From Oikopleura dioica (taxonomy: Eukaryota > Chordata > Appendicularia > Copelata > Oikopleuridae): a stretch of DNA of 64,000 nucleotides. The notes under the pieces were generated by a model that did no database searches, was not told the DNA's origin, and saw nothing but the letters and a program-made list of their open reading frames with translations. The stretch spans positions 10,545,001 to 10,609,000 of the forward strand of contig OU015567.1 of NCBI GenBank assembly GCA_907165135.1, in the 5' to 3' direction. This document shows positions 25,096-34,774 of this stretch, piece by piece. The position numbers and the translations under genes are program-made. The stretch's first letter is position 1. Each line of letters opens with the position of its first letter.

Positions 25096-26296
25096 TCACG
25101 GTATTCTCGGGTGGACACCGTTTAGATTCTTTCGCACCCCTGCCGAATCCATACTAAATAAATACTCGTTACAATTTATCAAGCACGCTTCTTCAAAGCC
25201 ATTTTTGGTAATTTTGAACTTCAGTGGTACTGTTTTTATTCGCTGGGACTTGGTAACCTCAAGAACTCGTTCTTTCTCTTCTTTTTCATTTTTCTCGATC
25301 GACAAAAAGATACACTCGTCCATCAAATATCGCCATGTTATTCCAAGAGAAGGCTGAAATTAATATTGAGAAATCTTGGCTCAATTTCTTCAGTCCAAAC
25401 AAACCTTCTTCGACATCGGCCGGTGGGCCCAATGGATCATCGGCTCGTCGATATTCTCAGACACTTGATTGATGAAAAGAACGGGCAATTTGAAGCGCGT
25501 TGCAATTTCTTTCAGATCACTGCATAAACTATCGAGCATGTCTCCTCTCGCCATCGAATCTTAAATAACATTCGAGCCGGTCGTGATATGAACGTTGGTT
25601 TTACCTTTTGCTTCATATTCAAGTCGCATCAACGCCGTGATAGAGTCGACGATGATGCACGCAATTTTATGTCCAGAATCTTCGTATTTCTTGCATACAT
25701 TTGGAAGCTTCTGGACCAGCGTCAGAAAGTTCTCTAGGTACTCTGTTTCTTCAACAAGGACTCTATCCGAGTAACTGTTGCAATCATTGCCAATGATCTG
25801 CAGCAATCTTTCCGCGGGAAACTTCCCTTCGGAAGAAATGAACAGAACGTGGCTTTAAAAACAATTCATAAACTAGTCAACAATCTTTTGTTCTACCTTT
25901 TTTCGTCGTTCAAAAGTGCTGCAGCTGCTGTTTCCAGTGCAAAACATGTTTTTCCAGCGCCTGCTTCGCCCGACACCTCGACCAAAAATCCTGCTGGAAG
26001 GCCTTGCAGGTTTGTTTTCAGAAAGCCCGTCTGGTTAAATTTGAAAAAATACTGCTGCTGTTCTTGACCTGTTTTGACGACAGACTAAAAAGGGATTATC
26101 TAGAGCTGCGATTTCTTTTTTGTTGGCAAAACCTTTAACTTAGGCGTTGCTTTTTTGAGGATATCCTTGAGTTGCTCCTCTTCATCCTCTTTATCCTGCC
26201 CTAATAGCCACTGAATAAGGCCCTTACACGATGGCTTGAATTTGACGAAAAATAAACCTGAGGGTTAGCGACAAAAAGGTCAAGTATCTTTGACAT
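25096..26296 (-). CDS. XRCC3: XRCC3-like RAD51 paralogue
   Basis: A RecA/RAD51-fold ATPase acting in homologous recombination with RAD51C. Walker A is GEAGAGKTCFALE and Walker B is IACIIVDSITALMRLE. FKLPVLFINQVSENID followed by HWAHRP and SLGITWRYLMDE matches the XRCC3 C-terminal block (PALGITWANQ) better than RAD51, DMC1 or RAD51B. The C-terminus runs to TGA 25096-25098. The N-terminus is uncertain: a basic, helical exon (KGLIQWLLGQDKEDEEEQ) is clear. The start could be the ATG at 26296 or lie slightly upstream, because a 37-nt intron may begin right after it. Introns are 40-100 nt. It is operon-like with DPP8/9 downstream and PPTC7 upstream. Confidence 0.8.
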
Positions 26297-26410
26297 AAAA
26301 ATTGATTACCAAATCAATCTGAATTCTGAATAACGATGGCTTTTTATTTGATTTGAGTGATCTTGTTATTTTTGTGAAGCGCTGAAGCGAAATAAATAAA
26401 AAGAAAACGG

Positions 26411-27435
26411 TTAAGGCTGGAATAGATTGACAACAACTGTCAGGTCGTCGAGCTTTCCGCCCTTTTCTCGCTGGTAGCCTTGTTTCCTTGCTTCGAGAGC
26501 GAACGGGCTCATGTAGTTTTCATCCAGCGAAATTGCCAGAGTTACTTGACACAATTCTTCTAGTTTTTCAGCGAGATTATCTGAAAAGAAATCTTCATTT
26601 TTGCGTGATTCTTCGTGCTCACCTGCACTAACTCCGTCAAAAATACCACATATCATCTCCTGTGGAACATTGTCTAACAAACCATCGGTGGCAGTGATCA
26701 AAATATCATCCGGCTGGACAGATAACTCATATTCATCTAAATAAAGATCAATTTGTGCCCCTATTTCAAGCAAGGCGTACCTGCATCCAGTGGAGAGTCA
26801 GATATACTTTGTGATCCTTTAATTTTGACTGACAGTTGATAAGGACAATTAAAGTAGTGTGTTTGATCTTTGCTTCGTTTTTCGACTTTTCCATCGCGTA
26901 TATGAATAAATCCGGAGTCACCAAGATTCGCAAGAGAAACGCGGTCTTCTTCTTTATCTACGGACAAAAGGACGGCGGTGGAGCTTCCTTGGAGATCTTT
27001 TTCTTTTGATTCATGGACCGCGTTCATTATGTCTTAATAAATAATAATAAGCTGAAAGCTAGAAGAAAAATATCACTCATCAAGTAACGTCATTTAAAAC
27101 TTACCCATGGCCTTCGCTAATAATTCGCGTTGATTTCCAACTCTCACAGATTCTTCTTTACAAATGAGCATCAGCGTGGCTGAAAACACTGAAGGATCGA
27201 CCCCCTTTGTTCTCCATCCTCCAACTCCGTCTGCGACTCCATAGTTGTCAACTGGGCTCAGTGTCTTTCTCAGAAAGAATGCGTCTTCTCCAACGTTTCC
27301 ATAACTGTTTCCTTCTTCTTCTGCGCCGAGGACTAGGAGCCCGAGCTTGTCGTAACTTGCTTTTGAATAACCAGCGATTCCCGTGACGACCGACACTTTT
27401 CGTCCGACAAAAGCTCTCCGAAACACCGATAACAT
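26411..27435 (-). CDS. PPTC7: PP2C-type phosphatase, PPTC7-like (mitochondrial)
   Basis: Metal-dependent Ser/Thr phosphatase. It carries [25 protein letters not shown], the ANLGDSGF strand, [12 protein letters not shown], the ATDGLLDN metal-binding motif, [11 protein letters not shown] and KLDDLTVVV. These match animal PPTC7 in order. The Arg-rich N-terminus ([15 protein letters not shown]) fits a mitochondrial presequence. ATG 27435 is set by the AG acceptor 10 nt upstream and by the POLR3H stop 40 nt upstream. About four short introns. PPTC7 is known to act in mitochondrial metabolism and coenzyme Q biology. Metal-binding Asp residues look intact. Confidence 0.9.
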
Positions 27436-27445
27436 ACCAATTTAT

Positions 27446-27475
27446 CTGAAAGGAAAAATATCAAAAGAGGTTGAT
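27446..27475 (-). promoter_or_regulatory. Trans-splice acceptor between POLR3H and PPTC7
   Basis: After the POLR3H stop the - strand has a pyrimidine-rich run (ATATTTTTCCTTTCAG) ending in AG at 27446, then 10 nt to the PPTC7 ATG. This is the arrangement expected for spliced-leader addition inside an operon. Confidence 0.65.
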
Positions 27476-28641
27476 TTAGCTCCACCAAGAAAGCGGGCCA
27501 AGACCCTGCTCATCAATCGTGGCGACAATTTTATACGGAATTCTAGGTACAGCTGCGTTGCCACTTCCCGTTTCTGGGAGACATTCTTCAAATTTCTCTT
27601 CTTTTACTCTGAATCGAACCTCAACTCGTTCTACAATTTCGTGGCTTTCGGACTCTTCTGGGTCATCTTCGTCGACAAATGTCCAAATCTAACAAAGTCA
27701 GTTTCATTTCGGATCAAAAAACATTATTTTCAAAATCTGTGAAAATATTTTTAAATAGAAAAGCTCACCCATTTGCCCTTTGCCCCTTCGCTCTGTATAA
27801 ATTCATTTGGCGCCGGAATAAATTCTTTAGGCACGAAAATATCGTCGAAGAAACCAATCGTCAGTCTCAACCCTTCGCGGGAACAACTTCGGACTTTTCC
27901 AACGAGAACTTCACGGATGAAAGGGCGGAATACGATGAAGCGAAACTTGATGAATGTTCTGCTAAACATATGGCTTTATTCTCTATGGACAGTTGGGATA
28001 CGCTTTTTTGACATGTATTTAGGTCGATGTTATTTTTTCATAGCCTCAAAAAGAACACAATGACGCGGTTACAATCTGGAAGTAAAGAACATAGAAGATC
28101 ATTTATGCTCCAAAACATATGCTAATTGAAATATTAAAAATATTTCACGTTCTATAAAAAGGCATCCAGTTTTGTCAATCCAGAACAAAAAATGAAATTG
28201 GTAATTACAGTAGCTTTTTTTCTTTACCAATTCTGTGAGGCTCAACTACTTTTCGGTCCATCAAGGCTTCATCAAAGAAGCTTCATGAGCGACTACGTAA
28301 AAAACAGACATGCAGCTGTTGAGGATCAAAAGCAGCAGCTCCACGAACGAGGAATCACATGGTTTTCCGATAACTTTGACTAACAATTCTTTTGTATAAA
28401 GGCTGATTCATTAAAAAAAACTTTGAAAAGTGTTATTTTCTTACCAAAGTCCTTCGCCAGGCAGGATCGCGGAATCCCCAATCTTCAAAATATCGTGCAT
28501 GCAGATGCATAAGCCCGCGCGCTGGTAGACCTTATTCGCGAGTTTTCTATTTATCTCCGTCCTGCAAGCATCCGCAAGATCTTTATTGAACAGAAACGGC
28601 TCGATCCTTACATAATCTTCAAATGTGACTAGCTCAAACAT
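27476..28641 (-). CDS. POLR3H: RNA polymerase III subunit RPC8 (POLR3H/RPC25)
   Basis: Pol III stalk subunit, paralogous to RPB7, acting in the nucleus with RPC9. Exon 1 (28641-28445) starts MFELVTFEDYVRIEP and contains INRKLANKVYQRAGLCICMHD and ILPGEG. Exon 2 (from 27961) contains FRFIVFRPFIREVLVGKV and LTIGFFDDIFVP, the signature of the S1/OB domain. The last exon ends GLGPLSWW before TAA 27476-27478, as in POLR3H. The first intron (27962-28444, 483 nt) is about ten times the usual size because it contains a separate + strand gene. The acceptor is read as TTTAG before CAGAAC, since the later AG would create a stop. Confidence 0.92.
28153..28160 (+). promoter_or_regulatory. TATA box of the nested secreted-protein gene
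   Basis: TATAAAAA lies 39 nt upstream of the ATG at 28192, inside the POLR3H intron, and supports independent transcription of the nested gene. Confidence 0.6.
28192..28383 (+). CDS. Small secreted protein nested antisense in a POLR3H intron
   Basis: A single-exon frame of 63 codons. The N-terminus is a clear signal peptide (MKLVITVAFFLYQFCEA). The mature part is short, polar and cysteine-free, with a run KNRHAAVEDQKQQLHERG that could form a helix. A TATA box lies 39 nt upstream and an A-rich run (ATTAAAAAAAACT) about 30 nt downstream. It lies entirely within the first intron of POLR3H, on the other strand. Function is unknown; secretion is inferred from the signal peptide. A peptide precursor is possible but no dibasic cleavage pattern stands out. 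Confidence 0.65.
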   Translation: MKLVITVAFFLYQFCEAQLLFGPSRLHQRSFMSDYVKNRHAAVEDQKQQLHERGITWFSDNFD

Positions 28642-28827
28642 TCTTAAAATTATGACATGAAACGTATTTTTCCGTTGGTTGTATGGTATGTTTTTATTTG
28701 AAGAACATATCGGATGAGACAAAACATGATAGAGTCAAGAGAAGATTTGGCAGGACTAAAAATAAGTTTAAATTATTTAAATGAAGTTTGTAACTCGTGA
28801 ACTTTTGGAAAGAAATGGCGTCTTCTT

Positions 28828-30825
28828 TTAATCTTCTTTGTCCTTAGGCGCTGCTACTTGTTGGATGATCCTGGCGACGTCGGGGTTCGCTTGGCGAATT
28901 CCGTTCATTGCGACGCCGGCCATTGGCTAGAAAAGAATTGATTTTGGTAGGAAACGAAAAAGTACCTTGAGAATATTGTCCCGTAGTAATTCAGCGATGA
29001 GGTCGATAATTTGCTGAACAGGGAATCCGCCGGGAATCAGGTTGCTTTGATCCGCGAGCCAGACGAGAATGCCGCCGATAAGAAGGGTTGAAACGATATT
29101 AACAAACGCAGCAATAGGAGAGAGCCAAAGCATTTCTAGAAAACGCATAAATTCCGTGTCTTCTTTTGTACTTTTACCGAGGATGAAAATTGCGAACCAG
29201 CAGACAAAGAGAGCGACGATAATAATGAGTGGCGTTTGAACGAGTTTCGCTGCTCTCCGCTCGTCGTTCAGTTTTCTCTTTTGCTCGATGTCAGAGATAA
29301 GTTCTGCTTCCAAGTCTGAACGGAATTTCGGGCCGTATTTTTGCTGAGCATTCGTTTCGTTCCATCAAAAACTTCGAGAGCATTTCTGAAGGGGGTTTTC
29401 CACTGATTTTTGGGAGAAACTTACGTCATGACTTCTTTGGACTTTTCATCAAAGGCATTCGCCTGAAGATATCCAAGTTGCTTCGGGATGATATCCTCGA
29501 TTTCTTGTTTGAAGGAAGCCTTCGCCTTCTGCACCGCCATATGATGATTCACTTCAGCAGTTGCTTCCATGATTGTCACTGTCTCGGGCATTTCCTCATT
29601 TTGGAAAATCGCCGTGTACTTTTTGAAGTAGTCGCAGACCTCGGCGCAGGTAAGAGGGTTTCCTGCAGTGTCGAACTTTGTATCTGGCAAGTTGAGCAGT
29701 TCTGGTACAAGAGTTTTCATATTCGAAACAAAATCGGGGTGGAGCTTTGAGGTTTCGCCTTTGAATTCGCCCTTGCGCACGGCATCGCCAGGATGGGACA
29801 TCAAAAATGCCCGTATGCTCTAATCATCAATTCGTGCTTTGAAAATATATTTATTTAACATACCTTGAAGCAAGATTTCACATGTTCTCGAAGCTCGCGC
29901 TTTTCGTCATTCATTTTCGGGGTTATTTTCATCAGTTTCTCGAGTAATTGGCTTCCTCCATCGAATCCTTCGGAATCATCTGAAAACTTTAATATGAAAC
30001 CGGATGGAAGAGAGCTTGAAACCTAATTGCCAGTCGCGTACGAGAAAAAGCAAGTTCTGGAAGGGCTCCGAATCTGAAACTTCTTGGGCGATCGCTTGTC
30101 GACCAAATTCAGTGAAGAGCTGCAGATGCTGGAGATTGTCGGTTTGAAGATTTCCGCGTACGTTGTAGATTTGGAGACTGAGGTTTTTTAAACGAAAAGG
30201 ATGAAGAAACGAACAAACCTAGAAAGCATCGTAGAAAGAGCAAATATAAGAGTTATGTCCTTGACATCGGAGTCAAGATCGAACGCTCCTTGAGTGTCGA
30301 GAAGTAAGACAGCTTGTTTTTGGCCTGGAATCGGTTCGATTACGAAAACTTTGTTCCATGCCATTATTCCGGAGGTCTCAGGGTCTAAGAACTCAATAAA
30401 GCAACACAGAAGAATCTGATTCGTTACCTGCTCCTCTTCGCCATTTGAACCCTTCGAGCTCTTGATCAAAATCTCCAAGCCACTCGTCTTCGCTCTGCTC
30501 ATTCTCCAGCGCTGTTAAATATCGCAAGAGATAGTTTAGGAGAAACGATTTGCCAGTTCTGAAGGCGCCAGTAACGGAGATGACGGAGACTGGAAGATTA
30601 GCAACACTTTTGTCTGTAAGAAGAGATTCCAGCGCTTCTGTTTGGAGCTCGAACTTTGTTTTTTCCTCGTCGTCTTCTGTGATTGTTAGCGGTTTGATCA
30701 CTTGTATCGCAGAGGGCTAAATTAAAGTTGAGAATTCGGACTGAATTTGAAATTGAAAAAATATTCTCTTGAATTGATATTTTATAAACTAGATTATATA
30801 AACTTACCTTTATTTCTTCAACCAT
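28828..30825 (-). CDS. Atlastin, ER-membrane fusion GTPase
   Basis: Dynamin-like GTPase that fuses ER tubules. Motifs are G1 [18 protein letters not shown], the switch region [15 protein letters not shown]3 [10 protein letters not shown] and G4 FLVRDWQL. The middle helical region contains [15 protein letters not shown] and [20 protein letters not shown]. Two adjacent membrane helices ([16 protein letters not shown] and [17 protein letters not shown]) form the ER hairpin, followed by a short tail ending KDKED at TAA 28828-28830. ATG 30825 begins a five-codon exon MVEEIK that joins in phase to [10 protein letters not shown]. Eight or so short introns. Length about 500 aa, normal for the family. 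All nucleotide-binding motifs appear intact. Confidence 0.93.
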
Positions 30826-31189
30826 TTTCTCAATATTTGTTGTTTTATTCTGAATAGAAATTTCTCAAATAATTGTCCAATAGACTCCAACAGAGACTCG
30901 TTGATTCTCGTGACTTTTTCCGCGAGTAGCGTCCCGTGAAACCGTTTTTCGGATTTTGCGACTTTAGTGATGCGCGGCTGCTCAAGCGCGATTGGTCGAG
31001 AGCAGTGGAAGATCCCGAGTTATGGATGCAAAGCTGCTTGAGAACGCAAAAACTTTGTTTCGGTAGAAACATCAGTTAACTTCAAATAAAACATAATTCT
31101 TAAATTTTTCTAGATCAAAAAATTCTAAGAAATACTTTTACTTAGTTACCAATAAGATCACGATTCTCTTACGCAACTTGGACTCTTCC
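30826..31189. other. Divergent intergenic region
   Basis: It separates atlastin (-) from the hypothetical gene at 31190 (+) and should hold both promoters. A 75-codon - strand frame inside it lacks support. No other feature seen. Confidence 0.4.
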
Positions 31190-31869
31190 ATGCTCTGCTG
31201 TAAGCGAAAGAAGAAGAAGAAGCCTGAGAATGATTTGAAGCAAAGAACGAAGAATCTCAGGGACTCGCCTGAAACTGTTATGAAACGCTATCAACAAAGT
31301 CATTAGTTTCAGAAGAAAAATTATGTTTATGATAGCGTCCAAAGATCAAATTTGATCCTTCCAACTCGCGAAGATACAAAGATCTCCCAAAGTAAAACTA
31401 CTGCAAGGCACCAGTGATTTTAGACCGAAATTATTTAGACTTGAAGAAGATCCGCTATTGGAAGAAGTTTCCGAATTGAGTGGAAAGGAACTACTCGGCA
31501 TTTCAGCAGAACAAAAACAGACGATCATCGACAATTTAAGATATGAAACCCCAGATGGCTTTTCTTCAGATTTGGAAGAAGACAGCTCCTACGAATCATA
31601 CCGACTCTTTTGTAGTCTGCCAGACAAGCTTTATCCTGTGTTAGGTTTGTCAGATTCCCTTCCTTATTTTCATCCATCATTCAGAGGCGAGCAAGGTGTA
31701 TCCTAAAGAATTGATGAGACCGGAGAAATCTGAAGAGACCGAAAAAAGAAGCAATTTCCGAGAAACATGGGTATTCAAGCAGATTCAAATTTCTCAACAA
31801 AAGAAAAGGAGAAGACGAAAAAGGATGTCGGCAACTATGAGACGATCGTCCTCAGCTGAGAAATGTTAG
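31190..31869 (+). CDS. Hypothetical Lys-rich and acidic protein
   Basis: The first exon starts MLCCKRKKKKKPEND, whose N-terminal Cys pair and Lys run could support palmitoylation and membrane association. A middle exon encodes an acidic segment (RLEEDPLLEEVSELSGKELL, SSDLEEDSSYESY). An intron at about 31646-31681 joins in phase to a basic last exon (KKRRRRKRMSATMRRSSSAE) ending at TAG 31867-31869. The junction between exons 1 and 2 (about 31300-31370) is unresolved, because simple GT-AG choices leave a stop. I do not recognise the family. Confidence 0.45.
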
Positions 31870-32089
31870 AATTCATGGTTAACGGTCTCATCTTACTTAT
31901 TTTAAAACTAAATAAAATTGATTTGTAAAATTTGCGTCAGAATGTGGGGAATGTTTTAGTGTTCCTGATCCTTCACTCAACGCCTCCTTTGAATTTGCTA
32001 GATGCGCTAATGTGCGAATGTAAATCGACTTTTAGAAGTTGATGGGGCGGCAGTATTCAGAAGAGAAAGTAACGCATTAGGGAGAAGGT
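31870..32089. other. Convergent 3' region, no gene seen
   Basis: Contains AATAAAATTG just after the 31869 stop (a likely polyadenylation signal) and AT-rich sequence. Confidence 0.4.
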
Positions 32090-33399
32090 GTTTATTGCAG
32101 AGTCAATGATCGCACAGCGCGTGAGCCAGGACTGGTGAAAACTCGAATTTAGATTGTTTGGAAATCATTTTACCTCGGCGATTCGGACATTCGGGGCTCG
32201 TCGAAGATGGCGTTTTGTCTTTTTAGCGGAGTCATTGGTCTCGGACTGGCGTGACTGCGGCAACTAGCATTTCCTCGCGTTTTCACTCGCAGACGAGCAT
32301 GAATTGGCACGTCTTCTGAGGCTTGTTTTGAGCTTGCGAGATTCTTTGAAAATGCGTTATTTGAGCGTGTCATATGCTTAAATTACCGGAGAAGGAACTG
32401 TACTTGATCGCTGTGGTTTGAAATGAACAGGTCTGTTTTGGGCGACTTGGAATTGTTGAAAATATAACTGAGAGGAATTTTCTCATACCGTTTCGCTGAA
32501 TTCTTCCGATTGTCTGTGCGGTTCTTATTGCCTTTGGACAGTTTTTTTTTGAGAATTTTCAAAAATAAAGAAACGGTCACCTCAAATGAAAATCATTTGT
32601 GAGACTTGTTTGGCCTCGGGATCTACCAAATGACGTCTCTGTAATTTCACACGATGTGGTGAAAGATTTGATTAAACTGTTCCTGAAACTGATCGCATAT
32701 TGATTGACGCGCTTTTGCTAGTGAATTGACGCGTTTGAGTGAGAACTTACGCTCAGGAACGCGTTGTTCTGTAATTGCCAGATTTTTTGGCTCTAGAATG
32801 GTCAAAAAATATGACGTGCCTAAAAACGTCAAAGGTAGACAATTTCCAGTGCCACCGAAGCGGTAATTACGGGGTCGTTTTCACGTCCGATTCTCAAGTG
32901 TAAACCGTTTACAGTAAACGGAGATAAGGAGCTTTGCATGAGCTCCGCTCCAAAGAGTTTTGAGTCAAAATTTTCACTTGACATTTCTGTAAATATTTTT
33001 GACCAAGCCTTTTTCTTTGAGAAGAATTTCATCGCTGACTCTGCAAGATCGCTGATTTTCTTTGAAAAACTTGTCTCTTCCTTTTTGTTTTCATTTTTCT
33101 TCCTTCGGTCTCTGTTATTTTTTCGCTCCTTGTCTCTTGAACTTAGCATTTTGTGAATAAGGTGAAATAGTGGTCTCAAAAGTGAGATTTTTCTGATGTT
33201 GAATGGCAGTTCCAACACTAGAATCGCACGTCGTTGGCACCAGTAGCAAACTCAGATTTATTGTGACCATCTTTGACAGCAGTGAAGCAAACACCTTGAA
33301 GACAGCCGTAAATCCTCCCCCATCAAAGCTGAGTGAGCGAATACTAATTAATTTCACTAGATATACTCTTGATGAAATTTCTGTCAAGGTGATTGGCAA
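32090..33399 (-). CDS. Hypothetical multi-exon protein, exon structure unresolved
   Basis: Several adjacent - strand segments look coding and are linked by good splice sites, but more than one chain is possible. One exon (about 33195-32833) encodes a highly charged stretch (KERKNNRDRRKKNENKKEE) followed by FDSKLFGAELMQSSLSPF and LHLRIGRENDPVITAS. A downstream chain ends SPGSRAVRSLTLQ at a TAA near 32093. A possible first exon starts at ATG 33399. Much of the - strand sense sequence is purine-rich (Lys/Glu/Arg). No recognised domain. Treat the span and frame as approximate. Confidence 0.35.
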
Positions 33400-33520
33400 A
33401 AATGATTTTTAAGTCGTCTCATTTTCAATAGTTTTTCGATGTTTTTCGTGGAAATATTTTTTACTGAATTTTATTCGATTCGGTTGAACAGAATGAAAAT
33501 AAGAAGTACAGTGAATAAGT

Positions 33521-34460
33521 TTAGCATTGCCCACAGTCGGCGTCTAATTGAGCCCCAGAATCATCAAGGAGACAAATCGACAAGTTGCATTCAATATCAA
33601 GCGAACTAGCTTCATCAGCCAAGGTGAAGGACTTGAAGCCGAAGCTATAAATTCCACTGTTCTCTGCAGTGGCAGGAGAGACTTCGCCGATACCAAGGAT
33701 GGCCATCGCTCCAGCCTTGATGCCCTCGTCACATTGCTTAACAAATTTAGAATAAGATTTGAGTTGTTAATTATACCGAAAGAATCTCAATCGTTTTGTC
33801 GCCTTGACTGGCGGTACAAGATGTAAGTCGGTAGTTGTGGCTCGCTTCGAGGCTAGAGGTGGTTCGAATGTAAACCTCGTCACCGAGCGAGACTTCTTCT
33901 TTATTTTCAAGTGCAGAATCGGAGAACCAGTCCATTAAGAACTTATCATTGAACTAAAAACGAATTGAAAAAAGCCTATAAACATATCAACTTACATTTC
34001 CGACGGTTCCGGTGACGTTGCCGTAGTCGACATCAGGAGTATCAACGTCGAAATTGACCGATTCGAGAGTTGTTGTGGAGCTGTACTCGCACTCAACTTC
34101 GAACGATAAAACAGGCGTAAGAACAATGTCTGTTCCTTGCACCTCTGTCGAAGCTGCTGAGTCAACGCCTTTGACGTAAAAGGCAACGAAGATGTCTTCA
34201 TCTTGAGTAAATCTTCCTCCACAGGCGTTGAGGTCGAAGGTTTCTGAGATGGTGTTGTTGGCATCTGGTCTGTTGCTGCCAGTGCAGTCCCCGAATTCGA
34301 TTCGGGCGTTGTCGTGATAGTCTTCGGGGAGATTCTCGTAAAGATGATCGACGAGAACGCTGACTGTCACTTGAGAGCTTCCACAGGTGATTGCGATGTC
34401 TGCTGGCAGGCAACCATCAGCAGCGATAGTCCAGGCGTTGTTCGGACAAGCAGCTGCCAT
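33521..34460 (-). CDS. ZP-like extracellular protein without membrane anchor
   Basis: Three exons from ATG 34460 to TAA 33521-33523, about 290 residues. Spaced cysteines and blocks such as ITCGSSQVTVSVLVDHL, YRLTSCTAS and FGFKSFTLADEASSLDIECN with CLLDDSG have the layout of a ZP domain. Unlike the two ZP genes at 12.9-17.8 kb it has no Cys-rich N-terminal module, no basic cleavage site and no transmembrane helix. The N-terminus (MAAACPNNAW) is not a good signal peptide, so an upstream leader exon may be missing. Tunicate house and coat proteins are often of such types, but assignment to the house is only a guess. Confidence 0.6.
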
Positions 34461-34508
34461 TTTCTCTCTTTTTCAATATTCTTTATGAAAATGGTATCTC
34501 CACTCACG

Positions 34509-34515
34509 TTTTATA
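34509..34515 (-). promoter_or_regulatory. TATA-like box of the ZP-like gene
   Basis: TATAAAA on the - strand about 50 nt upstream of the ATG at 34460. Confidence 0.5.
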
Positions 34516-34774
34516 CCGATGGAGAAAGCGCTCGAGGCTGTTGTAAACTGCTGAGTTTGTTATTTAACGTGCTCAGCACCGCCAACTTGCACCTGAGACA
34601 CCTGGATTTGCATTCGTAGGGTGCCATTTTGTGGTTAAAGTAATTCGAAAGTATTTACTAATAAATACTTCAGGTCAGTTGTGGTATGTTTAACTCTGAA
34701 ATTCTGAGTCTAAATTCTTTCAATAAATTATTGACAATAATATTTCCCTGTTATTTTTCATGATATCTTTATTT

